A DNA stretch of 64,000 nucleotides from a virus. A program made the translations under genes and the position numbers. Where the stretch lies: the IMG/VR virus record IMGVR_UViG_3300044691_000591, positions 20,850 to 84,849 of that record. One strand, 5' to 3'. The notes below the pieces were generated by a model. It saw only the letters and a program-made list of their open reading frames with translations, searched no databases and had not been told where the DNA came from. Positions 47,563 to 55,154 of this stretch are shown here, piece after piece (positions within the stretch are counted from its first letter, which is position 1; each line of letters begins with the position of its first letter).

Positions 47563-47820
47563 ATGGGCACAGGCCCGGATCACTACCGCGAGGCTGAGCG
47601 TCTGCTCGCCGGGCGCACCCTGCCCGCCACCGAGGACGGCACCGAGACGTTCTGGGTGCCCGCGACCGCCGACGACATTGCCGCCGCGCAGGCCCACGCG
47701 ACGCTCGCACTCGCGGCGGCGACCGCCCTGCCCCTCCAGCGCATGATCCTGGTCGACCCGATCAAGGCGTGGTCCGCCGCCATTGACGGGGCCGAGTCCA
47801 CCTCTGAGGACAGCGAATGA
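47563..47820 (+). CDS. Small Ala-rich helical protein
   Basis: 85 residues from the ATG at 47563 (AAGGAG upstream). HYREAERLLAGRTLPATEDG begins it; TADDIAAAQAHATLALAAAT and PIKAWSAAIDGAE follow. The opening HYREAERLL and Ala-rich coil are a recurring actinophage pattern of unknown role. It overlaps the next start. Confidence 0.65.
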   Translation: MGTGPDHYREAERLLAGRTLPATEDGTETFWVPATADDIAAAQAHATLALAAATALPLQRMILVDPIKAWSAAIDGAESTSEDSE

Positions 47821-48038
47821 CCGAGCGCAAGGTGCCGCCGCCCGCCGACCCGTACACCCAGCACAACGCCCGGTTCCGCGGCGGCCGGCTCAACCACCGC
47901 GTCAAGGACGCCGAGGACTACGCCCTCATGGAAGCCGCCTGCGGCAAGACCGGCTACCAGGCCACCGGCTATCCGGGCCTGGCGCCCAGGCCCTGCACCG
48001 GCTGCTACCCGGGCGCGAAGAAGACGCCCACCACCTGA
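47817..48038 (+). CDS. Small Cys-containing protein
   Basis: 73 residues; DPYTQHNARFRGGRLNHRVK, AEDYALMEAACGKTGYQATG, then PGLAPRPCTGCYPGAKK. The terminal CxGC and upstream Cys may bind zinc. It overlaps the preceding stop (ATGA). No family recognised. Confidence 0.55.
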   Translation: MTERKVPPPADPYTQHNARFRGGRLNHRVKDAEDYALMEAACGKTGYQATGYPGLAPRPCTGCYPGAKKTPTT

Positions 48039-48103
48039 CCCCGTCCCGCCGTGGCCCGATGGGGATCATCCGCCAGGATTGGGCCAGCAACGCAAGGAGC
48101 ACC

Positions 48104-48877
48104 GTGGACACCCTCACTGCCCCCGACGCCATCGCCGCACACCTCCAAGCCGCCTGGCAGCAGCCCGGCGCCGGACACCGCAGCTACAGCACCAGCGTGC
48201 AGCGCCCCATCGCCGGATCCGCTGAGGACCAGATCACCCCGGATGGCGTCGAGAATCCGTACTGGGACATCGTGCGCTGGCTGCCCGCCGCACCGTCCTG
48301 GTATGCCGGCTCCCTGCTGCAGCCCGAAGGATTTGCCACGAGTCTGGGCGACCTGAAGGCCATCGAGACCCTGGGCGTGTTCCGCAACGCCCTCGCGACC
48401 CGCTACGCCTGGTCGATCATCACGCCCGGGGACGTCACCTGGATCACCGGTGTCCTCGACGGGCGCGGCGTCGTCGAGGTCGGAGCCGGGACCGGCTACT
48501 GGGCCTGGCAACTGGAGCAGGCCGGTGTCTCCATGGCGGCCTACGACCCGTACCCGCCCGCCGCCGACAACACGTACTGCAAGCACGGCCCCTACACCAC
48601 CCTGCTGCCCGCCGGCGCGGAGGCTGCGGCCGAGCACCCCGACCGGGCGCTGCTCATAGTCTGGCCGCCCTACGGCGGAGAGCACGCCGAACACGCCCTC
48701 GCGGTCTACAAGGGCGACCTCCTCATCTACGCCGGGGAGGGCACGGGCGGCTGCACCGCCGACGACGGCTTCTACGAGGCCCTCGAAGCCGAGTGGACCG
48801 AGATCAGCGAAGCACCCCAGCACGTCACCTGGTCGGGCATCCACTGCCGGCTCGCCGCCTACCGGCGCACCACCTGA
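48104..48877 (+). CDS. Putative SAM-dependent methyltransferase in the early region
   Basis: 257 residues from the GTG at 48104 with AAGGAG upstream. VVEVGAGTGYWAWQL is the class I SAM-binding loop, and SMAAYDPYPPAADNTY the following acidic strand end. VWPPYGGEHAEHALAVY sits where the catalytic NPPY/PPY motif lies in N6-adenine or N4-cytosine methylases, so DNA could be the substrate. The N-terminal 130 residues (SWYAGSLLQPEGFATSLGDL) are helical and of unknown use. It is separate from the methyltransferase at 5882. Confidence 0.7.
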   Translation: MDTLTAPDAIAAHLQAAWQQPGAGHRSYSTSVQRPIAGSAEDQITPDGVENPYWDIVRWLPAAPSWYAGSLLQPEGFATSLGDLKAIETLGVFRNALATRYAWSIITPGDVTWITGVLDGRGVVEVGAGTGYWAWQLEQAGVSMAAYDPYPPAADNTYCKHGPYTTLLPAGAEAAAEHPDRALLIVWPPYGGEHAEHALAVYKGDLLIYAGEGTGGCTADDGFYEALEAEWTEISEAPQHVTWSGIHCRLAAYRRTT

Positions 48878-48889
48878 TCGGAGACCGCC

Positions 48890-49309
48890 ATGTCCAGTCC
48901 GGCCATCATCGTCGACCTCGACGGGACGCTCGCCCTGATCGTCGACCGGTCGCCGTACGACGCGGACGAGTGCGGCCTGGACACGGTCAACGAGGCTGTG
49001 CGCACGGTCATGGGTTGGGCGCAGGCCGCCGGGTACGCCATCGTCCTGGTGTCCGGTCGCGGCCTGAAGCCGAGTCACCGGACCTACACGGAGCAGTGGC
49101 TGACGTGGAACGGCATCGACTGGGACGAGCTCCACATGCGCCGGCCGGGCGACCAGCGTCCGGACGACGTGGTGAAGGCCGAGATCTACCGCGACCGGAT
49201 CGAGGACAACCACACCGTGCTGTTCGTGATGGACGACCGTCGCGCGGTGGTCCGGATGTGGCGCGAGGAGTTCGGGCTGACCGTATTCCAGGTCGCCGAC
49301 CGTATCTGA
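48890..49309 (+). CDS. HAD-type phosphatase, polynucleotide-kinase-like
   Basis: 139 residues. IIVDLDGTLALI is HAD motif I with the nucleophile Asp; IVLVSGRGLKPSHR motif II; VVKAEIYRD gives the motif III Lys; VLFVMDDRRAVVRMW the acidic motif IV. Spacing and the RGLKPSHR loop resemble the 3'-phosphatase domain of T4 Pnkp. There is no kinase domain. It could remove 3'-phosphates from damaged DNA or RNA ends, or act on nucleotides. It follows the methyltransferase by 12 bases. Confidence 0.8.
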   Translation: MSSPAIIVDLDGTLALIVDRSPYDADECGLDTVNEAVRTVMGWAQAAGYAIVLVSGRGLKPSHRTYTEQWLTWNGIDWDELHMRRPGDQRPDDVVKAEIYRDRIEDNHTVLFVMDDRRAVVRMWREEFGLTVFQVADRI

Positions 49310-49355
49310 CCCTGCTGCCTGGCGTGCTGCCGGGCGGCCCACGAAGGAGACCCGC

Positions 49356-49799
49356 ATGTCTGACCCGACCCCTGAGCAGATCCTGACCGTCCTCAACGAC
49401 GGCGAGCCCGTCGACTACGCCGCGCTGGAGTGGTGTGTGATCACCGGCGGCTACGCGCAGGACATCGACCGGTACGGCAACCTCGTCGAGCGCGACACGG
49501 TGAAGTACTGGCCGTTCGAGCAGGGCGAACTACTGCTCCTCAATGAGAACGGCCGTGAACCGTTCGGCGAGGGCCGCAAGCCCGGCAAGTGGTCCGTGAC
49601 CGCGTTCGACACCCGCGACTACGAGCAGGCCCTCGCCCTGTCCCAGCTAATCAAGGCCAACCCGGACGAGCGCGGCATGTGGGAGTGGGCCGACGGGGCG
49701 TGGACGCGCTGTGTGGGCCCGATGCCGCGCAGGCACGACGGGTTGGCGTGGCTCGGCAAGCAGCTCGACAACGAGGAGCGGGCCGGGTGGACGCAGTAG
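49356..49799 (+). CDS. Phage protein of unknown function
   Basis: 147 residues; TPEQILTVLNDGEPVDYAAL, QDIDRYGNLVERDTVKYWPF, then QLDNEERAGWTQ at the end. Aromatic- and acid-rich alpha-beta protein with a Trp near each end. GAAGGAGA lies upstream of the ATG. No catalytic pattern seen. It ends a run of coupled genes; a 148-base gap follows. Confidence 0.6.
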   Translation: MSDPTPEQILTVLNDGEPVDYAALEWCVITGGYAQDIDRYGNLVERDTVKYWPFEQGELLLLNENGREPFGEGRKPGKWSVTAFDTRDYEQALALSQLIKANPDERGMWEWADGAWTRCVGPMPRRHDGLAWLGKQLDNEERAGWTQ

Positions 49800-49947
49800 C
49801 CCTCCGCCTGCCTAGCCCCCGTCCGGGCGGCGGCATCACCCGCGCTGACGTGCACGATTCCCGCTGATCGACATCCGCGATCGGCTGCGAACGATCACCA
49901 CAAAGCAGCACAATTAGGCGTATACAGCAACGAATTGAGACACCCTC
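49800..49947 (+). promoter_or_regulatory. Intergenic gap with possible internal promoter
   Basis: 148 bases between genes. The last third is AT-richer (CACAAAGCAGCACAATTAGG, then CGTATACAGC) and may hold a promoter for the unit starting at 49948, with TATACA as a -10. No clear -35 or operator is visible. No gene is present. Confidence 0.3.
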
Positions 49948-50175
49948 ATGGGCTGGTCCGACACCCCCAACGACATCTTCGACCCCGTCGCTCGCGCACT
50001 CATCGAAGCCCGCGCCACCGACGGGCTGAAGCGCAACGTCCTCGGAGTCCTCATCCAACGGCTCCGGTACGAGGACTGGGACACCGCAGACGACTCGCTG
50101 AAGGTCTTCGCCCACGACCCTGGGGTCGTTGCCGCGTTCGCCGACAACGGCATCCGGCGGGGCACCGATGAGTAG
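49948..50175 (+). CDS. Small acidic protein
   Basis: 75 residues; GWSDTPNDIFDPVARALIEA, TDGLKRNVLGVLIQRLRYED, VFAHDPGVVAAFADNGIRRG. Helical, no Cys. The stop overlaps the next gene's ATG. Its length and overlap pattern fit a gene of the early operon. Function unknown. Confidence 0.6.
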   Translation: MGWSDTPNDIFDPVARALIEARATDGLKRNVLGVLIQRLRYEDWDTADDSLKVFAHDPGVVAAFADNGIRRGTDE

Positions 50176-50608
50176 CGCCGCGAAAGTCCTCTCCGACCGC
50201 ATCGGGCGCGCACTCGCCCTCGGGCTCGCCGACCGCCACCAGGATGCCTGGGCAGAGATCAAGGCCGCAGTCGCTCCGGATTCGGTCGCGATGTACGCGA
50301 CCGTCTGCGGGCTCGCTGAGGTTGCCGTCGCCGACCGGGTAGCGGCCAATCCTGGCGGCGTCTTCGGCCTTGCCGTAAAGCACGAGGGGCGGCCGGCCGG
50401 AGCCCAGGACGCGCCAGCTCCGCAGCGGCTCGCGATGCAGATCATGGCCGCACAGGCTAATCGCGACTTCGACACGACCAAGGCCCTGTTCAAGGCCGCC
50501 ATGAACATGGACCCGGCTTCGGTGGCCGATGCGACGCTGATCCTTTACCAGGCGGCGCTGAAGACCAGCCGGGAACGCATCGCCCGTGGCGACCGGAGGA
50601 CCCCGTGA
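50168..50608 (+). CDS. Ala-rich helical protein
   Basis: 146 residues from the ATG at 50168. SSAAKVLSDRIGRALALGLA, then YATVCGLAEVAVADRVAANP and RLAMQIMAAQANRDFDTTKA. It looks like a bundle of helices with one Cys. It overlaps both neighbours. No family recognised. Confidence 0.6.
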   Translation: MSSAAKVLSDRIGRALALGLADRHQDAWAEIKAAVAPDSVAMYATVCGLAEVAVADRVAANPGGVFGLAVKHEGRPAGAQDAPAPQRLAMQIMAAQANRDFDTTKALFKAAMNMDPASVADATLILYQAALKTSRERIARGDRRTP

Positions 50609-51042
50609 CCCGCCCCTCCCGTTGCGGCAACGACCCGCGCACCGTGCTCCTGCCCGGCGACCGGGAGGCCGTCGAGGAGTTCGAGGCGTACCTGAAGGAG
50701 AAGCGCGACGTGCAGCCGACCGTGGTGTGCATCTGCGGCAGCATGCGGTTCGGGGACGCCATGGCCGAGGCCGCACGCAACGAGTCGATCGCGGGCCGCA
50801 TCGTCGTGATGCCGCACGTGAACATGAAGACCTGGGGCGGGGCCGCCGAGGTCGGCGAGGAGATCAAGGAGCGGCTCGACAGTCTCCACCGGGCCAAGAT
50901 CCGCATGGCCCACGAGGTGCTGGTCGTCGGCGACTACATCGGCCAGTCCACCACGGCGGAGATCAAGTACGCGCGGTACATGGGCATGCCCGTGCGGTTC
51001 ACCCACCCCGACGTCGACCCCAACAGAAAGGCCGACCGGTGA
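50605..51042 (+). CDS. Nucleoside deoxyribosyltransferase-like protein
   Basis: 145 residues. VVCICGSMRFGDAMAEAARN and AHEVLVVGDYIGQSTTAEIK, then YARYMGMPVRF, match the small Rossmann-like group that includes 2-deoxyribosyltransferases and DUF4406 proteins. GSMRF is the substrate loop and the Glu in TTAEIKYA is the catalytic position. The N-terminal 40 residues are extra. It could alter nucleotide pools for phage DNA or hydrolyse a signalling nucleotide. GTG start, overlapping the previous stop. Confidence 0.75.
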   Translation: MTRPSRCGNDPRTVLLPGDREAVEEFEAYLKEKRDVQPTVVCICGSMRFGDAMAEAARNESIAGRIVVMPHVNMKTWGGAAEVGEEIKERLDSLHRAKIRMAHEVLVVGDYIGQSTTAEIKYARYMGMPVRFTHPDVDPNRKADR

Positions 51043-51275
51043 CCTTCGCCGACTTCGTCCAGCCCGGCAATTACAACCGCTCCGACGGCAACACGGTCTG
51101 CGGCCACAACATCGTGGTCGGGCCCGGTGCGTGCGTGGAGTGCCACGCGCTGACTGGCGAGCACCAGGAGAGCGGCTGCACCTGCGACCTCGACGCCTAC
51201 GACGCCCAGCAGGCGGAGAGCTGGGCTGAGGCGTCCATGGAGCGCGCCAGGGCTGCACGGGGGACTGCCCGGTGA
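51039..51275 (+). CDS. Cys-rich small protein
   Basis: 78 residues from the GTG at 51039. NTVCGHNIVVGPGACVECHA and ESGCTCDLDAYDAQQAESWA give five Cys and two His, suiting a zinc-binding loop. An acidic helix ends it. It overlaps both neighbours. Function unknown. Confidence 0.6.
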   Translation: MTFADFVQPGNYNRSDGNTVCGHNIVVGPGACVECHALTGEHQESGCTCDLDAYDAQQAESWAEASMERARAARGTAR

Positions 51276-51454
51276 GCGCCATCGACGACTTCGACGCGCC
51301 CGGCTTCCAGGCGTTGTGCGCCCGATTCGGGATCGAGGCCACGCCCGTCACCGACGCGTTCGGGCGGATCGACTTCCGGCTGGACCGGAAGAACATGGAG
51401 AAGATCGCGGCGCTGAAGCGGCTCGCCGACGGACAACGCACCAAGGAGAACTGA
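51272..51454 (+). CDS. 60-residue protein of unknown function
   Basis: 60 residues from a GTG at 51272: AIDDFDAPGFQALCARFGIE, TPVTDAFGRIDFRLDRKNME, IAALKRLADGQRTKEN. Small alpha-beta fold with a basic final helix. It overlaps the preceding stop and the next start (TGATG). No family recognised. Confidence 0.6.
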   Translation: MSAIDDFDAPGFQALCARFGIEATPVTDAFGRIDFRLDRKNMEKIAALKRLADGQRTKEN

Positions 51455-51615
51455 TGGACACCGCCGACCTTGAGTCGTGGATTCCGGCACTGGCCGGCTT
51501 GAGCCTGGGCGAGGTGGGCGAACTGGACGAGGCCGCGCTCGGTCCGGCCGTCGCCAGCATGCTCGCCCGGGTCGACCGGCCACTGGCGACCGTCGCCGGA
51601 TCGAGCGGGAGCTGA
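51454..51615 (+). CDS. 53-residue acidic protein
   Basis: 53 residues from the ATG at 51454, coupled by TGATG to the previous gene, with AAGGAG upstream. LESWIPALAGLSLGEVGELD and EAALGPAVASMLARVDRPLA show helices ending in SSGS. A short real gene by its ribosome site and coupling. Function unknown. Confidence 0.55.
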   Translation: MDTADLESWIPALAGLSLGEVGELDEAALGPAVASMLARVDRPLATVAGSSGS

Positions 51616-51617
51616 CG

Positions 51618-52226
51618 ATGACCCCGACGACCCGCTACCTGTGCCCGCTGAACTGCGGCTGGCACCACGACGAAGACCCCGCCGACGTGCCACCGCAGGT
51701 CACCGTCGACGCCGACACGCTCGCGTCCGGCGACCTCGGAGCCGTCATCAGCGCGGTCGCCTTCGCGCACGCCAAGGCCGCGCTGGAGCATGTGGAGAGC
51801 ACCGTGAAGGCGCACCTGGAGACGCACCCGCTGATCGAGTGGGCGCAGAAGGTCGCATCGCTGCAGCGGGATCTCGCCGGGGCCGAGGCCGACGTGCAGC
51901 TCGCGATGGACGAGTGGGGCAAGTCCGATAAGCACCACGCCGAGAAGAGCGTCGCCGCAGCGGCCGAGCGGGGTGCCTGGGGTACGACCCGGATGCGGGT
52001 CTGGAACGCTGCCTTCATCGCCGACGCGGAAGACGTCACGGACTGGCAGCGCGGCTACCGGGCCTGCTCCGAGCGGGTCGTGGCGGCGCTGGACGAGCCG
52101 GTCGACATGGTGATCTACGACTTCAACACGCGGCCGTTGCCTACCCCCGCAACGCCGTCCCGGACAACGCCGGACAATCCCGTGACCAGCAGCGATGCGG
52201 CGGACAAAGGCGGTGAGCAGCCGTGA
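51618..52226 (+). CDS. Zinc-ribbon plus coiled-coil protein
   Basis: 202 residues from the ATG at 51618. YLCPLNCGWHHDEDPADVPP begins with a CxxxCxxHH pattern that may bind zinc. A long helical part follows (HAKAALEHVESTVKAHLETH, ASLQRDLAGAEADVQLAMDE, RMRVWNAAFIADAEDVTDWQ). The C-terminal 35 residues are Pro/Thr-rich and disordered. It overlaps the next GTG start. Function unknown. Confidence 0.6.
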   Translation: MTPTTRYLCPLNCGWHHDEDPADVPPQVTVDADTLASGDLGAVISAVAFAHAKAALEHVESTVKAHLETHPLIEWAQKVASLQRDLAGAEADVQLAMDEWGKSDKHHAEKSVAAAAERGAWGTTRMRVWNAAFIADAEDVTDWQRGYRACSERVVAALDEPVDMVIYDFNTRPLPTPATPSRTTPDNPVTSSDAADKGGEQP

Positions 52227-52624
52227 GCGTGTGGGGCACGATCTGGTCGGCGGATGACGACGAGCACACCAACCAGTGCAGCCGGTGGCCGCCGCCGATC
52301 AAGACCGGCCCGCACACCTGGAGCTCCACCCTCGACGACTCCCGGCCGTGCGACTGCGGCCAGCCCGGTGCGCCGATCATCTACCAGCCCTCGCATATCC
52401 TGCCCGCGCCGACCGACCAGCGCGGCGGCCACGTATCCCTCGCTGAGGTGCCCGGCCACGTCACCCGCGACGGGCGCGACGACGGCCCCGACGACGCGTG
52501 GGGTGTGTGGCCATGGCTACGCCTGTCCGTGGGCCAGGAGGACGCCGTGCTCGACGAGGCCCTCGTGCGCAGCCTGCGGGACGCCCTCGACGGCTGGCTG
52601 ACGGCGCGCGGCGGCCAGCCGTGA
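52223..52624 (+). CDS. Conserved phage protein with Trp-rich start
   Basis: 133 residues from a GTG at 52223: WGTIWSADDDEHTNQCSRWP, then RPCDCGQPGAPIIYQPSHIL and VWPWLRLSVGQEDAVLDEAL. A CDCG motif and Trp/Pro-rich core recur in actinophage unknowns whose start has the form SVWGTIWSAD. It is coupled to both neighbours. It may act late in the early operon as an adaptor. Confidence 0.65.
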   Translation: MSVWGTIWSADDDEHTNQCSRWPPPIKTGPHTWSSTLDDSRPCDCGQPGAPIIYQPSHILPAPTDQRGGHVSLAEVPGHVTRDGRDDGPDDAWGVWPWLRLSVGQEDAVLDEALVRSLRDALDGWLTARGGQP

Positions 52625-52956
52625 CTGGGGCCGTGCGCGCCCTGCTGACGCCGTTCTACTGGCTGGCCGTCGCCCTGCTGTGGCTGATAGCCATGCCGTG
52701 GCCGCTGGCGCTGCTGGCAGCCCACCTGCCGTGGTGGGGAATGTACCCGGCCTGTGCCGCACTGGGCGTGGGCTACGGCGCCGCCGCCGTGTATGCCAGG
52801 GGCCCGCTGCTGAACCCGCCCGCCCGCTACCTGGCCGGGCTGATCGAGGACCTGGCTGCGGAGTGGCACAAGGCCACCGCGGCCCCAACACTTCCGCCAC
52901 CCGGCGGGGAGATCGACGGGCAGACCCGCCCGGCAACTGAGAGGCTTCACCCATGA
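52621..52956 (+). CDS. Small membrane protein of the early operon
   Basis: 111 residues from a GTG at 52621 that overlaps the preceding stop (GTGA). Two hydrophobic segments lie at about residues 9-31 (PFYWLAVALLWLIAMPWPLA) and 36-56 (WWGMYPACAALGVGYGAAAV). A cytoplasmic helix (LAGLIEDLAAEWHKATAAPT) and Pro-rich tail follow. Membrane function in an early operon could be superinfection control, but no motif shows this. Confidence 0.6.
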   Translation: MTGAVRALLTPFYWLAVALLWLIAMPWPLALLAAHLPWWGMYPACAALGVGYGAAAVYARGPLLNPPARYLAGLIEDLAAEWHKATAAPTLPPPGGEIDGQTRPATERLHP

Positions 52957-53126
52957 ACGAGACCCAGACCGCGAGCGGCACGAACTTCCCGACCGGCCGG
53001 CGCAAGCGCATGTCGCTGGACCAGGCGTGCAAGGCGGTGGAGGCCAGCTCTTCGCCGGTCGTGAGCCGGATCCTGCCGAGTGGGACCGACCAGGTGGAGG
53101 TCGCTGCCTTCAACTCGTCGATCTAG
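52953..53126 (+). CDS. 57-residue basic protein
   Basis: 57 residues from the ATG at 52953, coupled to the previous stop (ATGA). TGRRKRMSLDQACKAVEASS carries a basic cluster and one Cys, then SPVVSRILPSGTDQVEVAAF. The codon usage is of coding type. It may bind DNA or RNA through the basic stretch. Function unknown. Confidence 0.55.
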   Translation: MNETQTASGTNFPTGRRKRMSLDQACKAVEASSSPVVSRILPSGTDQVEVAAFNSSI

Positions 53127-53128
53127 AC

Positions 53129-53314
53129 ATGTACACGCCAACGCTCCCCGGTGCACCCATGCCTGGGGAGCGTCTCGCTGTGCCGTGCAGCCGCTGCGAG
53201 CGACTGTTGACGGACCCGCTCTCTCGCTCCCTGCGGCTCGGACCGGAGTGCAGATCTGCCGAGTTCGCGACGCGTGGCTTCGAGGTGGAGCAGGACGTGC
53301 TGCCGGGCCTGTGA
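53129..53314 (+). CDS. DUF6011-like zinc-binding protein
   Basis: 61 residues from the ATG at 53129. VPCSRCERLLTDPLSRSLRL with GPECR gives the Cys-x-x-Cys, Asp-Pro-x-Ser and Gly-Pro-x-Cys pattern of the DUF6011 zinc domain. The C-terminus is acidic. The domain is common in phage proteins and thought to bind zinc. It follows the previous stop by two bases. Confidence 0.65.
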   Translation: MYTPTLPGAPMPGERLAVPCSRCERLLTDPLSRSLRLGPECRSAEFATRGFEVEQDVLPGL

Positions 53315-53365
53315 CCTGCACCCCACCGCTGGCACGCTTCACCCCTCCGACGCATAATCGAACGC

Positions 53366-53734
53366 ATGTCCGAACGCCGCCCTGGGATCCCGCCTCACAA
53401 CTGGCCCCGCCAGCTCCCACCCCCGCACGACCCCGAACTGCCCCTGCGCGTCATCGGCTGGATCCGCGAGATCCTGCCCTCCGAGGAATGGCGCGTCGAA
53501 GAACTCCGCAGCCACCCATGGGAACTCGTCACCATGGGCATGACCGCCATCGACCGCATGATCCAGAGCCTGCGCGACTCCCACCGCGAAACCGTGGACC
53601 TCTACGCCGGCATCCTCGGCGACGACGACACCCGCCGACTCCTCGACGCCCACGCCCGCGAAGCCGCCCGCCTCACCGAGCTGCGGGTGCAGCTGTCCGA
53701 GGTCTCCAGCGCACTGTTCACGCGCCCGCAGTAG
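53366..53734 (+). CDS. Helical protein at the end of the early operon
   Basis: 122 residues; SERRPGIPPHNWPRQLPPPH, then VIGWIREILPSEEWRVEELR and IDRMIQSLRDSHRETVDLYA. Helical with an Arg/Pro-rich start. It is the last gene before the terminator at 53814. No family recognised. A 51-base gap separates it from the DUF6011 gene. Confidence 0.6.
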   Translation: MSERRPGIPPHNWPRQLPPPHDPELPLRVIGWIREILPSEEWRVEELRSHPWELVTMGMTAIDRMIQSLRDSHRETVDLYAGILGDDDTRRLLDAHAREAARLTELRVQLSEVSSALFTRPQ

Positions 53735-53813
53735 GCCGCCTGTCAGTGGCGGCCCGTAGCTTCGTCGTCAGCGCACCAGGCCGCCGGGGCGGGCGACCGG
53801 AAAGACCGCGCGA

Positions 53814-53853
53814 CGAAGGCGGCCCACCCGAGGTACGGGGCGGGCCGCCTTCG
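53814..53853. terminator. 12-bp hairpin between convergent early operons
   Basis: CGAAGGCGGCCC at 53814-53825 pairs perfectly with GGGCCGCCTTCG at 53842-53853 across a 16-base loop. It lies between the rightward early operon and the leftward one and ends both. The flanking gap 53735-53858 holds no gene. Confidence 0.82.
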
Positions 53854-53858
53854 ACGGG

Positions 53859-54032
53859 TCAGCGGGAGCGTCGGAACGGCCAGCGCCAGCGCCAGGGTGG
53901 CCGCTCGCAGTGGCGATGGTCCGGGTCGTGAGCCCCGCAGTGGTGCCGACAGCCGTAGCAGCAGCACCTGCACGGCGACGGCTTCACCTCGCGACCCGGG
54001 CAGCTCGCGTGCAGTCGGGCCGCGCAACTCAC
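53859..54032 (-). CDS. 57-residue Cys/His-rich protein
   Basis: 57 residues from a GTG at 54032 that overlaps the preceding stop (GTGA). The core CRCCCYGCRHHCGAHDPDHR with HC gives seven Cys and six His in 22 residues, so metal binding is very likely. The C-terminus is Trp/Arg-rich (PPWRWRWPFRRSR). It is the last gene of the leftward operon. The composition recalls small Cys/His proteins of actinophages; the metal and role are open. Confidence 0.65.
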   Translation of the reverse strand: MSCAARLHASCPGREVKPSPCRCCCYGCRHHCGAHDPDHRHCERPPWRWRWPFRRSR

Positions 54033-54427
54033 GCGCGCTCCCCGTCGTCGTCCCCGGTGAGGTTGGCGTCGCAGGCCGCGAGCAGCCGGGCATGCGTCTC
54101 CAGGCCCGTGCGCTCGGACTCGGCCAGGGCATCGTCGGCAGGGTCGTAGGTCCGCGCGAGGGCCTCCGGCGAGATGGGGTAGAACTCACCGAGCGGCCCG
54201 GCGACCAGATGGTGTCCGACCGGCACGTTGATCCAGTCGCGCTCCTCGCTGTTCCAGACGCGGGCCGAGGCGTAGATGCCGTCGGCCGGGTCGGGCCCGG
54301 TGAACAGGGGCGCGGATCCGTCGGGGAACGGTCCGCAGAACATCAGCAGCTCGTCCAGGTTGTCGCCGGTCCACTCCAGGGTGCGGACCTCGACGGGGCG
54401 CTTCCGGCGCATGGTCACGGCGGGCAT
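54029..54427 (-). CDS. Phage protein of the PGDWIV-like type
   Basis: 132 residues; VTMRRKRPVEVRTLEWTGDN begins it, then LFTGPDPADGIYASARVWNS and VPVGHHLVAGPLGEFYPISP. The layout, an opening strand with a VRTLEWTGDN segment and a hydrophobic GPLGEFYPISPE end, matches a family common in phages of many bacteria. Role unknown. Start and stop codons overlap those of both neighbours. Confidence 0.7.
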   Translation of the reverse strand: MPAVTMRRKRPVEVRTLEWTGDNLDELLMFCGPFPDGSAPLFTGPDPADGIYASARVWNSEERDWINVPVGHHLVAGPLGEFYPISPEALARTYDPADDALAESERTGLETHARLLAACDANLTGDDDGERA

Positions 54428-54801
54428 CAGGTGGTCTCCTTCGGGGTGGTGATGTCGTCGATGGCGCGGGCTGCGGCGAGCAGTGCGGCGCGGGTGGAGG
54501 GCCGGTCAGCGGTGGCGCGCAGGAGCACGGCGGCCGACCGGGCAGCGGCGCGCAGGCCGGCGAGTTCGGCCTGCGCCTTGGCGAGGTCGGTGCGGAAGAT
54601 GTCCCGCTCGGCGGTGATCAGGTCGACGTGGGCCAGCAGCCACGCCATGTCGCGGCGAGATACCTCGATCCATGTCTCGGCGAAGCGGGAGCGGATCTGC
54701 GCGAGTTGCTCGGCGATCTGCTCGCGGAGGTCGGGTTGGGGCTGGCCTGCCTCGCGGCGACGAGCCTCGGCAGTATTGGCTATGGGACTGCGATCGGTCA
54801 C
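54427..54801 (-). CDS. Helical protein of unknown function
   Basis: 124 residues; QPDLREQIAEQLAQIRSRFA, then SRRDMAWLLAHVDLITAERD and SRAALLAAARAIDD. All helical with a coiled-coil middle. It overlaps the preceding stop (ATGA). Such proteins, with a REQIAEAL-type first helix, are a recurring actinophage unknown type. Confidence 0.6.
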   Translation of the reverse strand: MTDRSPIANTAEARRREAGQPQPDLREQIAEQLAQIRSRFAETWIEVSRRDMAWLLAHVDLITAERDIFRTDLAKAQAELAGLRAAARSAAVLLRATADRPSTRAALLAAARAIDDITTPKETT

Positions 54802-55154
54802 GGTGCTTCGGCCCCTTCCAGGTTGGCGATGACAAGGTCGAGCTGGGCGCGCGTGGAGATCAAGCGGCGGCGCAGCTTGTCCACCCCGGCAGCCTTGGAT
54901 GCGATCACCGGCAGGTCCGGGCCGAGGAGGTCCGTCAGTTCGACGCCGAGAGCCTGCGCGATCGCGATGAGGACATGGACCGATGTGCGCTGGCGTCCGG
55001 CCTCGATGTTCGTGATCGAGGAGCGGGTCAATCCGACGGCGGCGGCAAGGTCGGCCTGGATGGTTCCGTGCTGCTCCCGGGCGGCGACGACGTTCCGGCC
55101 GATGAGGGTGTACAGGTCGAGGATGGCCCGGTTGGCGGCGGCGAGATCGGTCAT
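54798..55154 (-). CDS. XRE-family regulator, second
   Basis: 118 residues from the ATG at 55154. REQHGTIQADLAAAVGLTRS and SITNIEAGRQRTSVHVLIAI give a Cro/C1-type helix-turn-helix at residues 22-75, and AQALGVELTDLLG ends it. A short helical C-terminus follows (RRRLISTRAQLDLVIANLEG). It is distinct from the repressor at 42827, and it lies deep in the leftward operon, so it may regulate that operon. Confidence 0.75.
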   Translation of the reverse strand: MTDLAAANRAILDLYTLIGRNVVAAREQHGTIQADLAAAVGLTRSSITNIEAGRQRTSVHVLIAIAQALGVELTDLLGPDLPVIASKAAGVDKLRRRLISTRAQLDLVIANLEGAEAP

